This document shows positions 40,495-49,434 of a stretch of DNA of 64,000 nt, one piece after another. Under the pieces are notes generated by a model, which was not told the origin of the DNA, did not search any database, and saw only the letters and a program-made list of their open reading frames with translations. Made by a program: the position numbers and the translations under genes. The stretch spans positions 124,001 through 188,000 of the forward strand of contig OZ251234.1 of NCBI GenBank assembly GCA_965240325.2, read 5' to 3'. This DNA is from Rebecca billardiae RCC1528. Lineage: Eukaryota > Haptophyta. Within the stretch, counting starts at the first letter, position 1; the number at the start of each line of letters is the position of its first letter.

Positions 40495-41583
40495 TCTACC
40501 CAGGACCAGGGGCGCGAAAGGGGGTCGCTCGCTATAATAAAGCCCCACCCGCTCCGGCCAGCATGGCTGCCTGGCCGGCGGCGGCGTGTTCAAGCGAGCC
40601 GTAGGCCGGGAATACACGCGCTGGCGGTGCGGTGTTGGCGGCGCAGGTGGCCTCACAGGTCATCTGCAGGTATGCTCAGAGCCTTAGGACAGCTTGGTGG
40701 CCCGCAACCCCGGCTCCTTGTCGCTGCTTGCCGACTGCAAGCGATCACGCGTCGACCGCGTGTGGTCCCGCGTTGCACGCGGCCCAACGTAGGGTGCTGC
40801 ACATGCCAGCAGATGGTGAAGGGGGGTCGCCCGCCACGCAGACGTCCTCGGAGAGGACGTCGACCCCCGTGCGTCGCCTTGATTGGGCGTTGTCCCGCAA
40901 GGAGTCGCTGATGGCCTGCTGCCCAGAGAGACACGGACAATGTGAAGTTCTAGCCCAAAAGTCGAGATAACATTTTGAAATGCCTACCCCCATATGGTTG
41001 TTCTCGACGTATGTCATTGCATTAGGAAGCACGCAAGCCTGGGCTGGAGAGGTCGGGATCGAGACGACGCACGGGGGTCGACGTCCTCTACTCCGAGGAC
41101 GTCTGCGCGGCGGGCCCGGGGACCCGCCCCTTCACCATCTGCTAGCGCCTAGGCCCTAGCTAGTAGCTAGCATCAGCATGTGATTGTGTGAGTCAAGGCA
41201 CCCCGGCGCTACGTTCCAGCCTTCCAGGCCCGAGAGTTCCCGAGGGCCGCGTGCCGACTGCAGGATTCCGGATTGGCACCGGGTCCGGGCGCCGGCGGTC
41301 GACGGCGACGCGTGATCGCCGTTGCAGTCGGCAAGCAGCGACAAGGAGCCTGGGGTCGGGGAGTGGGGTTGCGGGCCACCAAGCTGTCCTAAGGCTCTGA
41401 GCATACCTGCAGGCGACCCGCGAGGCCACCTGCGCCGCAAAAACCGCACCGCCAGCGCGTGGATTCCCGGCCTCTGGCTCGCTTGAGGCTGAGCACGCCG
41501 CCGCCGGCCAGGCAGCCATGCTCATGCTGGCCGGAGCGGGTGGGGCTTAGCGAGCGACCCCCTTTCGCGCCCTTGGTCAATGG
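40495..41583. repeat. Long imperfect inverted repeat (second)
   Basis: Left arm ~40495-40877 and right arm ~41062-41583 are reverse complements, with a ~184-bp spacer. Landmarks shared by both arms: GCGAAAGGGGGTCGCTCGCT, AGCCCCACCCGCTCCGGCCA, TATGCTCAGAGCCTTAGGAC, AGCTTGGTGGCCCGCAACCC and GAGGACGTCGACCCCCGTGC. The right arm has an extra internal segment of ~130 bp (about 41150-41290), which makes it longer. No supported gene lies within. Arms were aligned by eye and ends are approximate. Confidence 0.88.
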
Positions 41584-41703
41584 GGGTAGATCCATCCGTC
41601 GTACATATTTTGCCACCGACAGCCTGACAGGCCTCGGCTTAGAAGGAGCACTTGCGCGCCAGCGGCAGCGGCAGCGGGCCGTGCGCCGCCTGCTGATGCC
41701 GAC

Positions 41704-43469
41704 TCACAGCAGCTCGTCATCGTCGTCGAGCAGCGCCATCTCCGCCTCGAGCGCCTCCATCTCCGCGGCTGCCTCGGCACGCGCGGCCTCTTCGGCGGCG
41801 GTCGTGCGCCCGGCCACGCCGGCGCCGCCCTGCGGCCGTGCCACCGCTGCGGCGACGCCAGCAGCGGCCGCCGGCGCGGCGCGCTCGTCCTCGCCATCGT
41901 CCATCCCCATCGCGAGCGCCGCTTCGAGCTCGAGCTCGGCCTGCGCGTCTGACGCGCCCATGCCCGCGGCGGGCGGGCCTTCGTCCATATCGTCCGAGTC
42001 GTGCGCCGCGCGTGCGGGCGGCACGCGTGGAGCCGCCTGGCCCCCGGCCGGCGCGGACGACGGCGCGAGTGGCGCGCCGCCCAAACCGCCGCCGAGCGCG
42101 GCCGCGAGGGTCGTCGGCGCCGGCGTGCGCGCGGGCGCGGCCGCTGCCTCGCGCATCAGCTCGTCCTCGATGGCCTCCTCCTCGTCGAGATCCTCCAGGC
42201 CGCCGCGCGCCGCAGCGCCCGCCCTCGCGCCCGAGGCCGCGGCCGCGCCGCCCGCTGCCGCCCCGCCGCGGTGCGCCGCAGCCTCGAGCTCCGCGAGCAG
42301 CTGGTCCTCCGCCTCCTCGTCCTCCTCGAGCGCGCGGCCCTCGCCCGCGCCGCCACCCGCCGCGGGCGCCGAGCGGTGGATCGCGACGCTCGCGCGCCGC
42401 GCGAGTGCGGCCGTGCGCTTCGCCTCGATCGCCGCGCGCTGCTCCGCGCTCAAGCCGCCGCCGCCGCCGCCGTCGCTGCCGTAGCCCGCGCCCCCGCCCG
42501 CCCCGCCGATGGCGCGCGCGTGCTCGTCCTCCTCGTCCGCGTCGCCGAAGCCCAGATCGTCGTGCGCATCCGCGCGGCCGAGCCCCGGGTCACCGGACAG
42601 GATGTCCAGCTCCTCCAGCGAGCGGTTGCCCGTCTCGACGTCCCGCAGGAAGACGAGATGCTCCTGCGCGCCGCGCGCCGCCGCGCGCGTGGGCGGGCGT
42701 GGGCGCGCGAGCGGTGGGGCCGATCAGCGGTCGCGAGGTGCCGCCGCGCGCGGGTGCGGGTGCGCGCGTGCGCGCGCACCCGCACACGCTTGTGCCCGCC
42801 AGCCTTCTCCGTGCGCTCGAGGATCACGCCAAAGTCCATGGCGGGCACCATCTTGTGCGCCCACTCCTTGTACAGGCCGAGGATGCGCCGCAGGTCCTTG
42901 GCCTCGTCGCGGCTGCGCTTGAGCGCGCCCTTGGCGCTCGCGATCGAGTAGAGCTTGCGCAGGCCGTCGGGCCCGCGCAGCACGGCCTCGTCGACCTTGG
43001 GCTGCGGGGCGCGCTTCTTCGCCGCGCGCTTCGGCTGCGCCTCGTCCGGCGCGCCGTGCGCGCCGTCCCCGTCGGCGCCCGCCGCCTCCGCGTCGCCGAG
43101 CTGCTTGGCGTGGCACGCCTCGCACGTGATGCGCTGGCCGGATTCGGCCTCCTTGTTGTACCAGCCCGCGCTGCCGGCGGGCACGTCGGCGCGGCACTGG
43201 TGGCATGTGTTCGCGTACTGCAGCGCCTTGATGAACGTGCCGTTGTCGTGCTGCCTGCGCGCGTGCTGGCCGTCGCGCTGCGCATGGCACGGCGGGCGAC
43301 GGCGCGTCGCGAGCGCACGGGTCAGCTGGTAGGGGCGGCAGGGCGGAGGCGCGGCCGGCCCCATACGCGAGCGGCGGACGGGAGGCGCGCGGCGCGACCC
43401 ACCGCCATCGCCGCTGCCATCGCCGCGGGCATGCCGCCAAGCTGCTCGCCGCGCGAAGACCAACGCCAA
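41704..43469 (-). CDS. TIPIN/Swi3-domain replication-fork protection protein with CxxC zinc motif
   Basis: Reading minus: exons 43469-42786 and 42663-41704, phase 0, about 547 aa. The segment KDLRRILGLYKEWAHKMVPA then DFGVILERTEKAGGHKR (residues ~195-228) matches the core of the Swi3 domain of TIPIN/Csm3/Swi3. With Timeless/Tof1 that domain stabilises stalled replication forks. Ahead of it lie two CxxC pairs, NTCHQCR (~88-93) and TCEACHAKQ (~115-122). The first resembles the start of the CDCA7-type 4CXXC zinc finger, which is not a usual TIPIN feature. The C-terminal exon has acidic stretches (FGDADEEDEH) and a helix LSAEQRAAIEAKRTAALARR. The N-terminal ~65 residues are Arg/Ala-rich and may be wrong; an unseen first exon is possible. 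Head-to-head with POMP. Confidence 0.72.
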
Positions 43470-43611
43470 GCACGAGCGTCGATCGATCGATTGAGGCCAA
43501 CCGCCTTTCTACTTCGACTTCAACCCGGGAAGCGGCGGCCGACTGCACCGGATCGGGCTGCGCATCCGGACTCGCCTTTTTGGCGGCTGCCGCGCGCTGC
43601 GACTCGCGGAC
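43470..43611. promoter_or_regulatory. Putative bidirectional promoter, TIPIN-like / POMP
   Basis: 142 bp between divergent starts. Position only; no motif identified. Confidence 0.4.
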
Positions 43612-44307
43612 ATGGAGGCCAGGGTCCGCCGCTGCGCGCCGCGGGCGGGCGTGCGCGTGGTGCTCGCCGGCGACGGGGCGAGCGAGCCAACACATGTGCT
43701 GCGCGCCACAGGCTCATTCCACCGCCCCGTGCTGCCCCCTGCGCGGCCCGCACGCACGCGCAGCCCGCAGCAGCCGATGATCTGCGTACGCGGATGGCGC
43801 ACCTCAAGCACGCGCCGGCGCACCCGGTGGAGCAGATCGATCAGAGCGTATGCGCGTGGCGCGCAGCGCGCACCCGCGCTGCCGCCAGCCCGCCGCCTGC
43901 GCCGCGCCGTGACCCACGCGCGCCCCGCCCTCCGCGCCGCGCGCGCGCGCGCCGCGCAGTGGCGCGAGCGCGAGCTCGACTCAAAGCTGACGATGCTCGG
44001 ACAGGTGTACGGCGCGCACGTGCCGATGCGCAAGCGCATGGAGGCGCAGATTGTGTCCCGCGCCGGCCGGCTGCCCGGCCTGCCCTCGTCCAACCTCGGC
44101 CTCGAGGTCCTCATGAACACGCACGAGGACATCGAGTTTGACGACTTCCTCGGAGAGCCCGCACACGCCGCGGAGGCGATCGACGTGCACCTGGCGATGG
44201 AGAAGCGGCTCGGGATGGACCGCGCGGCGGGGAAGCCGCCGAGCGCGCTGCCGGCCAGCGTGGACGGCTCGCTGCGCGCACACCGCGCCCTCGCCCACGA
44301 CGTGTGA
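43612..44307 (+). CDS. POMP: Proteasome maturation factor UMP1/POMP
   Basis: Chaperone that assembles 20S proteasome half-particles and is degraded when they mature. Exons 43612-43650, 43764-43847 and 43960-44307, all phase 0 with GT-AG introns, giving 156 aa (family ~140-150). Exon 2 carries DDLRTRMAHLKHAPAHPVEQ, the equivalent of the conserved HD-LR--G...HPLE block. Exon 3 carries MLGQVYGAHVPMRKRMEAQI, then RLPGLPSSNLGLEVLM and IEFDDFLGEP, the family's most conserved C-terminal signature. Exon 1 codes only 13 residues (MEARVRRCAPRAG), and its donor choice is the least certain part. The short N-terminus is typical. Confidence 0.93.
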   Translation: MEARVRRCAPRAGVRVVLAGDGASEPTHVLRATGSFHRPVLPPARPARTRSPQQPMICVRGWRTSSTRRRTRWSRSIRAYARGAQRAPALPPARRLRRAVTHARPALRAARARAAQWRERELDSKLTMLGQVYGAHVPMRKRMEAQIVSRAGRLPGLPSSNLGLEVLMNTHEDIEFDDFLGEPAHAAEAIDVHLAMEKRLGMDRAAGKPPSALPASVDGSLRAHRALAHDV

Positions 44308-44889
44308 GCCGAGCGCACATGGGACCGCGCCCGCTCGCGCGCACCACGCTGCACCGGCCGGGCCGGAGGCGGCGGTGACGCCAATGACGTCGCTCGTCGC
44401 ACTGGGTGCGGGCGAGGCGGCCGCGACGGTGGGCATCAGGTGCACTGCACGCCAGCTTGGCGGGCAGGGCGTCGGCGTCCGGCGTGAACACCGCCTCGAA
44501 CCTCAGCTGGACACGACGAGTCGGGCAGTCAGTGTGACAGTGTCACCGCTCCCCGACTGGCGTGACTGGGTCTGGTTCGGGACGTTCACGTTGCGACCAG
44601 ACAACGCACAGACTGAATGACGCCTGGCACCGGGCCCCGCGCTCGCGCCTTGCCGTCGGCGGCCGAGTATGGTCGGCGCTGACTCGACGCATCCGACGAC
44701 ATGCAGCAGGTTTGCAGGAGCCTGTGCCCGGCGACACTCGACAGCTTCAAAGTGAAGATTGCCACCAGAGGCAGAGAGCTAGCTAGCCCTCGCGTGCTCG
44801 GAGCCGAAACCATGCCCGCAGTAGCTGTACTTGTATCATGTCGGAAATGTATGACGCGTACAGTATGTACCCGTAGTACGGATCGCACG
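44308..44889. other. Intergenic region upstream of the DnaJ gene
   Basis: No supported gene. An open frame runs upstream of the chosen DnaJ start from 44701, but it reads through non-conserved Cys-rich sequence and is treated as 5' UTR. Confidence 0.5.
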
Positions 44890-45840
44890 ATGTCGTCTGC
44901 TCGCGCCCTCGTCGCGGCAGCACAGTTCACGTTCCGCGCTCGACCGCTCGTGAGAGCCCGCCGTGTGCCCATGCACCATGGCCTGAGCCTATCCGCCACG
45001 CGCATCCCCATCGCCATCGCACGCGCCCAGCCCGCGATGGCCCACCCAGCAGCCGCCAGCCTGCCGTTGCGCTGGCTGCAGTGCGTGAGGGCCCCACGCG
45101 CGTTGCATAGCTCGCAGCCGCGCGCGCCCCTCACGCGCGGGCAACGGCAGCTGTCCTCGCGTGCAAAGGACCTGTACGAGGTGCTCGGCATCGATCGGCG
45201 CGCCACGTCGGACGAGATCAAGCGCGCGTACTACCGCGAGGCCAAAAAGAATCACCCTGATCTGAACAAGTCGACTGCGGCGGCCGAGCGCTTCAGGGAG
45301 GTGGCGGAGGCGTACGAGGTGCTCGGGGACGAGTCGAGGCGGCGGACGTACGACTTCTCGGGCCACACCGGCGGGCACGCCGGCGCCTCCTCCTCGCACG
45401 GCTGGGGCGAGCACCCGCACGTCGACCCGATGCACGTGTTCCGCCAGGTGTGGAGCGACCTCGGCCTCGAGGACATCGAGGCGTACTTCAAGCGCGTGGC
45501 GGACGAGGCGGGGGTCGCGATGGGCTCGGCGATGCGGGGCGAGCTCGAGCCTGCGAGCCGCTTCGCGCGCGAGCACCGCGGCCTGCTGATCAGCGTCGCG
45601 CTGCCCACCATGCTGCTGCTGCGGTACCCGGGACTGGTGGTCGTGGTCACGCGCAACGTGCTCATCTTTGCGGTCGCCTTCTTCCGCGTGCTCCCGCCGA
45701 GCATACGGCTGCAGGTGCTCTCGGGCCTCTGGGCGAACGCGGTGCGGTACCTCGAGAGTATCGCGCGCGCCTCGCGAGGGGGGGCGGCGACCGGCGGCGG
45801 GCGCGGCGGCAGCTCGGGTGGCGGCAGTAAACGGCCCTGA
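44890..45840 (+). CDS. DnaJ-domain co-chaperone, probably mitochondrial, membrane-associated
   Basis: Class C J-protein, 316 aa from Met 44890; an in-frame Met at 44701 would add 63 residues. The J domain spans residues ~95-160: DLYEVLGIDRRATSDEIKRA, then the NHPDLN loop with the HPD motif needed to stimulate Hsp70, then RFREVAEAYEVLGDESRRRT. There is no Gly/Phe-rich region with zinc finger. The N-terminal ~90 residues are rich in Arg, Ala and Ser without acidic residues, suggesting a mitochondrial presequence. Downstream, VALPTMLLLRYPGLVVVVTR and NVLIFAVAFFRVLP form one or two hydrophobic segments (~230-270), so the protein is probably membrane-anchored. It ends in a Gly/Arg/Ser-rich tail. 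Confidence 0.9.
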   Translation: MSSARALVAAAQFTFRARPLVRARRVPMHHGLSLSATRIPIAIARAQPAMAHPAAASLPLRWLQCVRAPRALHSSQPRAPLTRGQRQLSSRAKDLYEVLGIDRRATSDEIKRAYYREAKKNHPDLNKSTAAAERFREVAEAYEVLGDESRRRTYDFSGHTGGHAGASSSHGWGEHPHVDPMHVFRQVWSDLGLEDIEAYFKRVADEAGVAMGSAMRGELEPASRFAREHRGLLISVALPTMLLLRYPGLVVVVTRNVLIFAVAFFRVLPPSIRLQVLSGLWANAVRYLESIARASRGGAATGGGRGGSSGGGSKRP

Positions 45841-46405
45841 GCCCACGACTCGCCGTGCTGCATGCAGGCCCTGGCGGCCCCGCGCCGGCCGGCGTCGGCC
45901 CCACACGGCTGCGCAGGCTGCGCGGAGCCAGAGAAGTGCGCCCTGGCGGTTACCTGCGTCTCGGCGGAGCAAACCACCGCCTGGTGTGAGCAGTGCCGCT
46001 GCGCGCCGTGATGTTGGCTCACGGATGGCGGAGCGCCTCGTTGCCAGACTCGGTGAGACTGCTGTCGTAGCAGACCCGATGTCGATGAGCGACAGACCCG
46101 CGGACTCGCGGAGCCGCGGACTCCGGAGTCCGGTGACCGGTCGTCGCCGTCACGGCGCGGGTCATGCTGAGCCTCACTCCGGACGACGCAATCAGCAGCT
46201 GACGGGCGCGGACTTGCATGACGTGACATCGATACTCATTCTCATACAGCGGCGCGCATATATGGCGGCAGCGGACGACATCGATCTAATTAGCTACTGA
46301 GAACTAGGCTATAAGGCCGTACTCACTCACTCACTGGCAGCGTACTCAGCCACTCTCACTGACTCTGAAGTCTGAGATCTGATGATGCGCATATAATTAA
46401 AAAAA

Positions 46406-46444
<39 letters not shown>

Positions 46445-46676
46445 TGACTATACAGCTGATATGTATTCGTCGTGCTGATGCAGCACCAGCGCAGCAGCAC
46501 CTACTCGTCGCGACATCAGGCTGCGTCGCGGCGCGCATTGTTTTGATCGTCGTCAGAATACGACGCATCATACGACGTGCTGCGGCGGGGCAGCCTGACC
46601 GGCTACCGTGCCGCGCGGCACTACCTGAGCTGTGGTCGCGCGTCGCAGATGCTGGGCAAGCAGCGCGGTGCTGCTG
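45841..46676. other. Intergenic region with AT microsatellite, convergent 3' ends
   Basis: No supported gene between the DnaJ stop and the XRCC2-like stop. Contains a run of CTCAC-like short repeats near 46320-46365 and the AT repeat listed separately. Confidence 0.5.
46409..46440. repeat. (AT)n microsatellite
   Basis: About 16 uninterrupted AT units, preceded by an A-rich tract. Confidence 0.9.
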
Positions 46677-47519
46677 TCAGCCGTTGCCCATCGCGCACAC
46701 GCCGCCTTCGTCGATGCGCAGCCGGCCGCTTGCTGCGGCTGCCCCGCCAATGGCGTGTGAGACGGTGAACGCCACGCTCGCGCCCTCCTCGCTAGGGCCG
46801 TGCCCATCGGCGCCTGCGGCGGCGGCAGCCGGCGGGCGGGTCGGCAGCGGCTGCAGCACGACACGCGCCTTGGCCAGCCGAGCGAGCGCCACGCTCGCGC
46901 CGTCGCGTGCGCCGCTCTCGATCACCGCGGCGGTGCCGACGAGGACAGCCGCCCGCCGCGTGCGCAGCAACTCTGCGAGCGAAGACGCCGCGCGTTCGTA
47001 CGGGTTGGTGCTGCCTCCGGCCTCGGCCTTGTCGAGCCAGAAGCGGCTGCTGAGGCCGTCGACGATGACGAGGAGCGACCGTCCGCCCGTCAGAGCGCGC
47101 GCTCTGGCGCGCACCTGTGCCAGCGTGGCCAGGAGCTGCATGCTGTCCACGCAGCGCGCAATGGCCACGCGCTCGCAGCACGCGCTGACGCACTGCTCGT
47201 CCGCTTCCGCCCCGCCGAGGGCGCGCTGGACGCCCGCGACGATACGGTGGAGCGGCACGCGTCCGTCGAGGTCGAGGTATACCACGTCCGTCGAGCTGCG
47301 CTCGGAGGCGGGCATGGTCGCTGCGTGCGACGCGGCAGCGCACAGCAGCGCCGACTTGCCCGCGCCCGACGGGCCGTGCACCTCGACGAGCTCCCCCGGC
47401 AGCAGGCGGCCGCTGGGGAGGGCGGCGGCGAGGAAGGGCAGGCCGCACTCGATCGCGTGGCTGCGAAGGGACGCGAAGAGCTCGAGCGCCGTCTCATCCG
47501 GCCGCACAAGCGCGAGCAT
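46677..47519 (-). CDS. XRCC2: RAD51 paralogue XRCC2
   Basis: Homologous-recombination ATPase-fold protein that works with other RAD51 paralogues at DNA breaks. Single exon, 280 aa, the same length as human XRCC2. Walker A is GPSGAGKSALL (residues 49-59). The Walker B strand is LLVIVDGLSSRFWLDKAEAG (149-168); the Asp-x-Leu-Ser-x-x-x-Trp-x-Asp pattern is characteristic of XRCC2 rather than RAD51 or RadA. TDVVYLDLDGRVPLHRIV corresponds to the VLFIDTDYHFDM segment. LVEVHGPSGAGK opens the core with no N-terminal helix-hairpin-helix domain, as expected for XRCC2. Head-to-head with a rhodanese gene. Confidence 0.88.
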   Translation of the reverse strand: MLALVRPDETALELFASLRSHAIECGLPFLAAALPSGRLLPGELVEVHGPSGAGKSALLCAAASHAATMPASERSSTDVVYLDLDGRVPLHRIVAGVQRALGGAEADEQCVSACCERVAIARCVDSMQLLATLAQVRARARALTGGRSLLVIVDGLSSRFWLDKAEAGGSTNPYERAASSLAELLRTRRAAVLVGTAAVIESGARDGASVALARLAKARVVLQPLPTRPPAAAAAGADGHGPSEEGASVAFTVSHAIGGAAAASGRLRIDEGGVCAMGNG

Positions 47520-47775
47520 CGCCGCTAGCGAGGGCTGGGCTCAGCGGCCCGCGCGCGGCCGCGCGAATGACGTTGGCCAAGCCGCAGCGGCCAGCGGCCA
47601 CCTGCCATTCTGCCAACGTCCCAGCCAAGGGCGGTACTGTATCCCAGCGCTCCCGCGGACTGTCTTGCCGACTGGATCGAAAGTTGCGGCCGAGCGCCGG
47701 ACGCACGGCTGCGAGCCTGCGACTCGCCCGACTCCCGCCTCGCGGCCGCTCGGGCGGAGAATCATCGTCCGCGCC
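47520..47775. promoter_or_regulatory. Putative bidirectional promoter, XRCC2 / rhodanese
   Basis: 256 bp between divergent start codons. It contains an inverted ACGTTGGC / GCCAACGT pair (47571-47578 and 47612-47619). Regulatory function is inferred. Confidence 0.4.
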
Positions 47776-48168
47776 ATGTGGTGGGCGTGCTGGGGATCCG
47801 TGCCGGAGACGAGTGCCGCCGAGCTGCAGCGCTTGGTGGATGCGGCCGAGAAGGAGCCGTCGGCTGCCCCTCTGCAGATCGTCGACGTCCGCACCCACGC
47901 CGAGTACACCGCTGGTCACATTCCGGGTGCGGTGCACTGCGGCCTGTGGCCGGTGTGGTCCTTCCCGAGCCGTGTCGCGAGGCTGGGCCTCGACCAGAGC
48001 CAGCCGGTGTACACCATCTGCCTGTCTGCGCACCGCAGTATCGCAGCCCAGCGCCACTTTCAGGCGGCGGGCTTCGAGGCGAGCCAACTGCAGGGCGGCA
48101 TGCTGTCGTGGCGCAGCACGCGCAACAGGCAGGTGGCGGGCAAGCAGCCCACGGCCGCGCGCGCATGA
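47776..48168 (+). CDS. Rhodanese-domain sulfurtransferase
   Basis: 130-aa single-domain protein. LQIVDVRTHAEYTAGHIPGA is the classic rhodanese N-terminal block. The active-site loop ICLSAHRS supplies the catalytic Cys (residue 82) and the conserved Arg-Ser that follows it. FEASQLQGGMLSW is the conserved C-terminal GG--W element. Such proteins move sulfane sulfur between thiols. With an intact Cys this one is probably active, but its acceptor is unknown. No targeting peptide is evident: the N-terminus MWWACWGSV is short and Trp-rich. The reading frame is open far upstream, but the similarity starts at this Met. Confidence 0.88.
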   Translation: MWWACWGSVPETSAAELQRLVDAAEKEPSAAPLQIVDVRTHAEYTAGHIPGAVHCGLWPVWSFPSRVARLGLDQSQPVYTICLSAHRSIAAQRHFQAAGFEASQLQGGMLSWRSTRNRQVAGKQPTAARA

Positions 48169-48805
48169 CGGGCGGCTGTGGGCTGCGCTGCGAGGCCGAC
48201 GGGCGGCTGCGCCTCGCAGCGCAAGTGCACACCTGCTCGCAATATATACAGTCCGTGCGCCAGCTGTGCCGCCGCATTCTGAGTCTGAAGAGTGCGGCGT
48301 GGCAGCCGCCGAGCCGACTGTGGCTGTGCAGGCGACAACGTGCGCAGTCGTGACAGTCTAGCTGTCTGTCGGCTTAGAATGATATATATATATACGACGT
48401 CGTATATGTGGATGCGTACGACATAGCACTGATGCTGGTGTACGACGTGAGTATTATATATATCGTATAGTCACCGTCAGTACTGCGTACAGGCTACAGC
48501 AGCGTGCAGTCGTTGTGTCTTGTGATGACAATGCGTGATGTGCGGAGACGACTCAGACTCACCGTGTCGTCGTAGCTGTGCGCCCACGCGGGCCCCACGC
48601 CCGGCCGGCCGCCATACGCCGGACGCGCGATCCCGCCGACGCACGGCACGCAGCGCGTCGTCGTCGTATACATATGCCGTGCGACGCAACTGTCACGACG
48701 CGTCGCCAGCGTCGGGTGGCTGATGAGCGCGTGACGATGCTCCCGCCGCCGCTGGCAGCGCAACGCGCCGCGCGTCCCACAGGAGCCCGCGCTCCCGGCT
48801 CAGCC
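48169..48805. other. Intergenic region, convergent 3' ends, AT-rich
   Basis: No supported gene. TA-rich stretches occur at 48383-48400 and 48450-48465. Contains the 3' ends of the rhodanese and VPS18 genes. Confidence 0.5.
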
Positions 48806-49402
48806 TCAGCCCACGCGCCACGCCTCCGCCTCGCGCCGGTCGGCCTCGCTGCGCTGCAGGTCGAGCAGCGGCAGCGCGACCGAGCGGAGCATCGCCTCGC
48901 CGCAGAGCGCGCACTCGCGCTCCTCGAGGCTGAGCTCCGCGCACTCCGCGCCGAGCGCGGCCTCGGCGGGCGCGGCGGCCTCGGCGCCGCCGCCCAGCTC
49001 GGCGAGCAGCGCGCGCGCCTCGGCGCGCAGGAAGGCGTGTCCGCACGGGAACAGCAGCACATCACCGCGCGCGGCGGCGCGGCGGGAGAGCGCGCGGCCG
49101 GAGGCGGCGCAGCGCTGGCCCGGGCGGAGCGGGGCGGCGCGCGCGCGCACGCGCACGAGCCGCTGTCGCAGCGCCTCGGCTGCGCGCGCCGCCTCGTCCG
49201 TCGAGTGCTTGAGCGCGTCGATGCGCGCCGAGCCCTCGTCGAGCGCCGCGCAGATCGGCTCCTGCGCACGGCAGCACGGCAGCACGGCAGCACGGCAGCA
49301 CGGCAGCACGGCAGCACGGCAGCACGGCAGCACGGCAGCACGGCAGCACGGCACGGCGCGGCACCGCGCGGCGCGGCGCGGCGCGCGTCGGCTGCGCGCA
49401 CG

Positions 49403-49434
<32 letters not shown>

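Noticed and set aside
41838-44141. 767-codon plus-strand ORF
   Set aside because: Arg/Pro/Ala-rich shadow of the TIPIN-like gene that merely includes POMP exon 2 in frame.
43509-44402. 297-codon minus-strand ORF
   Set aside because: Antisense to the three POMP exons, which match the UMP1 family with correct splice phases.
44701-44889. N-terminal extension of the DnaJ protein
   Set aside because: The extra 63 residues are Cys/Thr-rich and non-conserved, while Met 44890 begins a good mitochondrial-type presequence.
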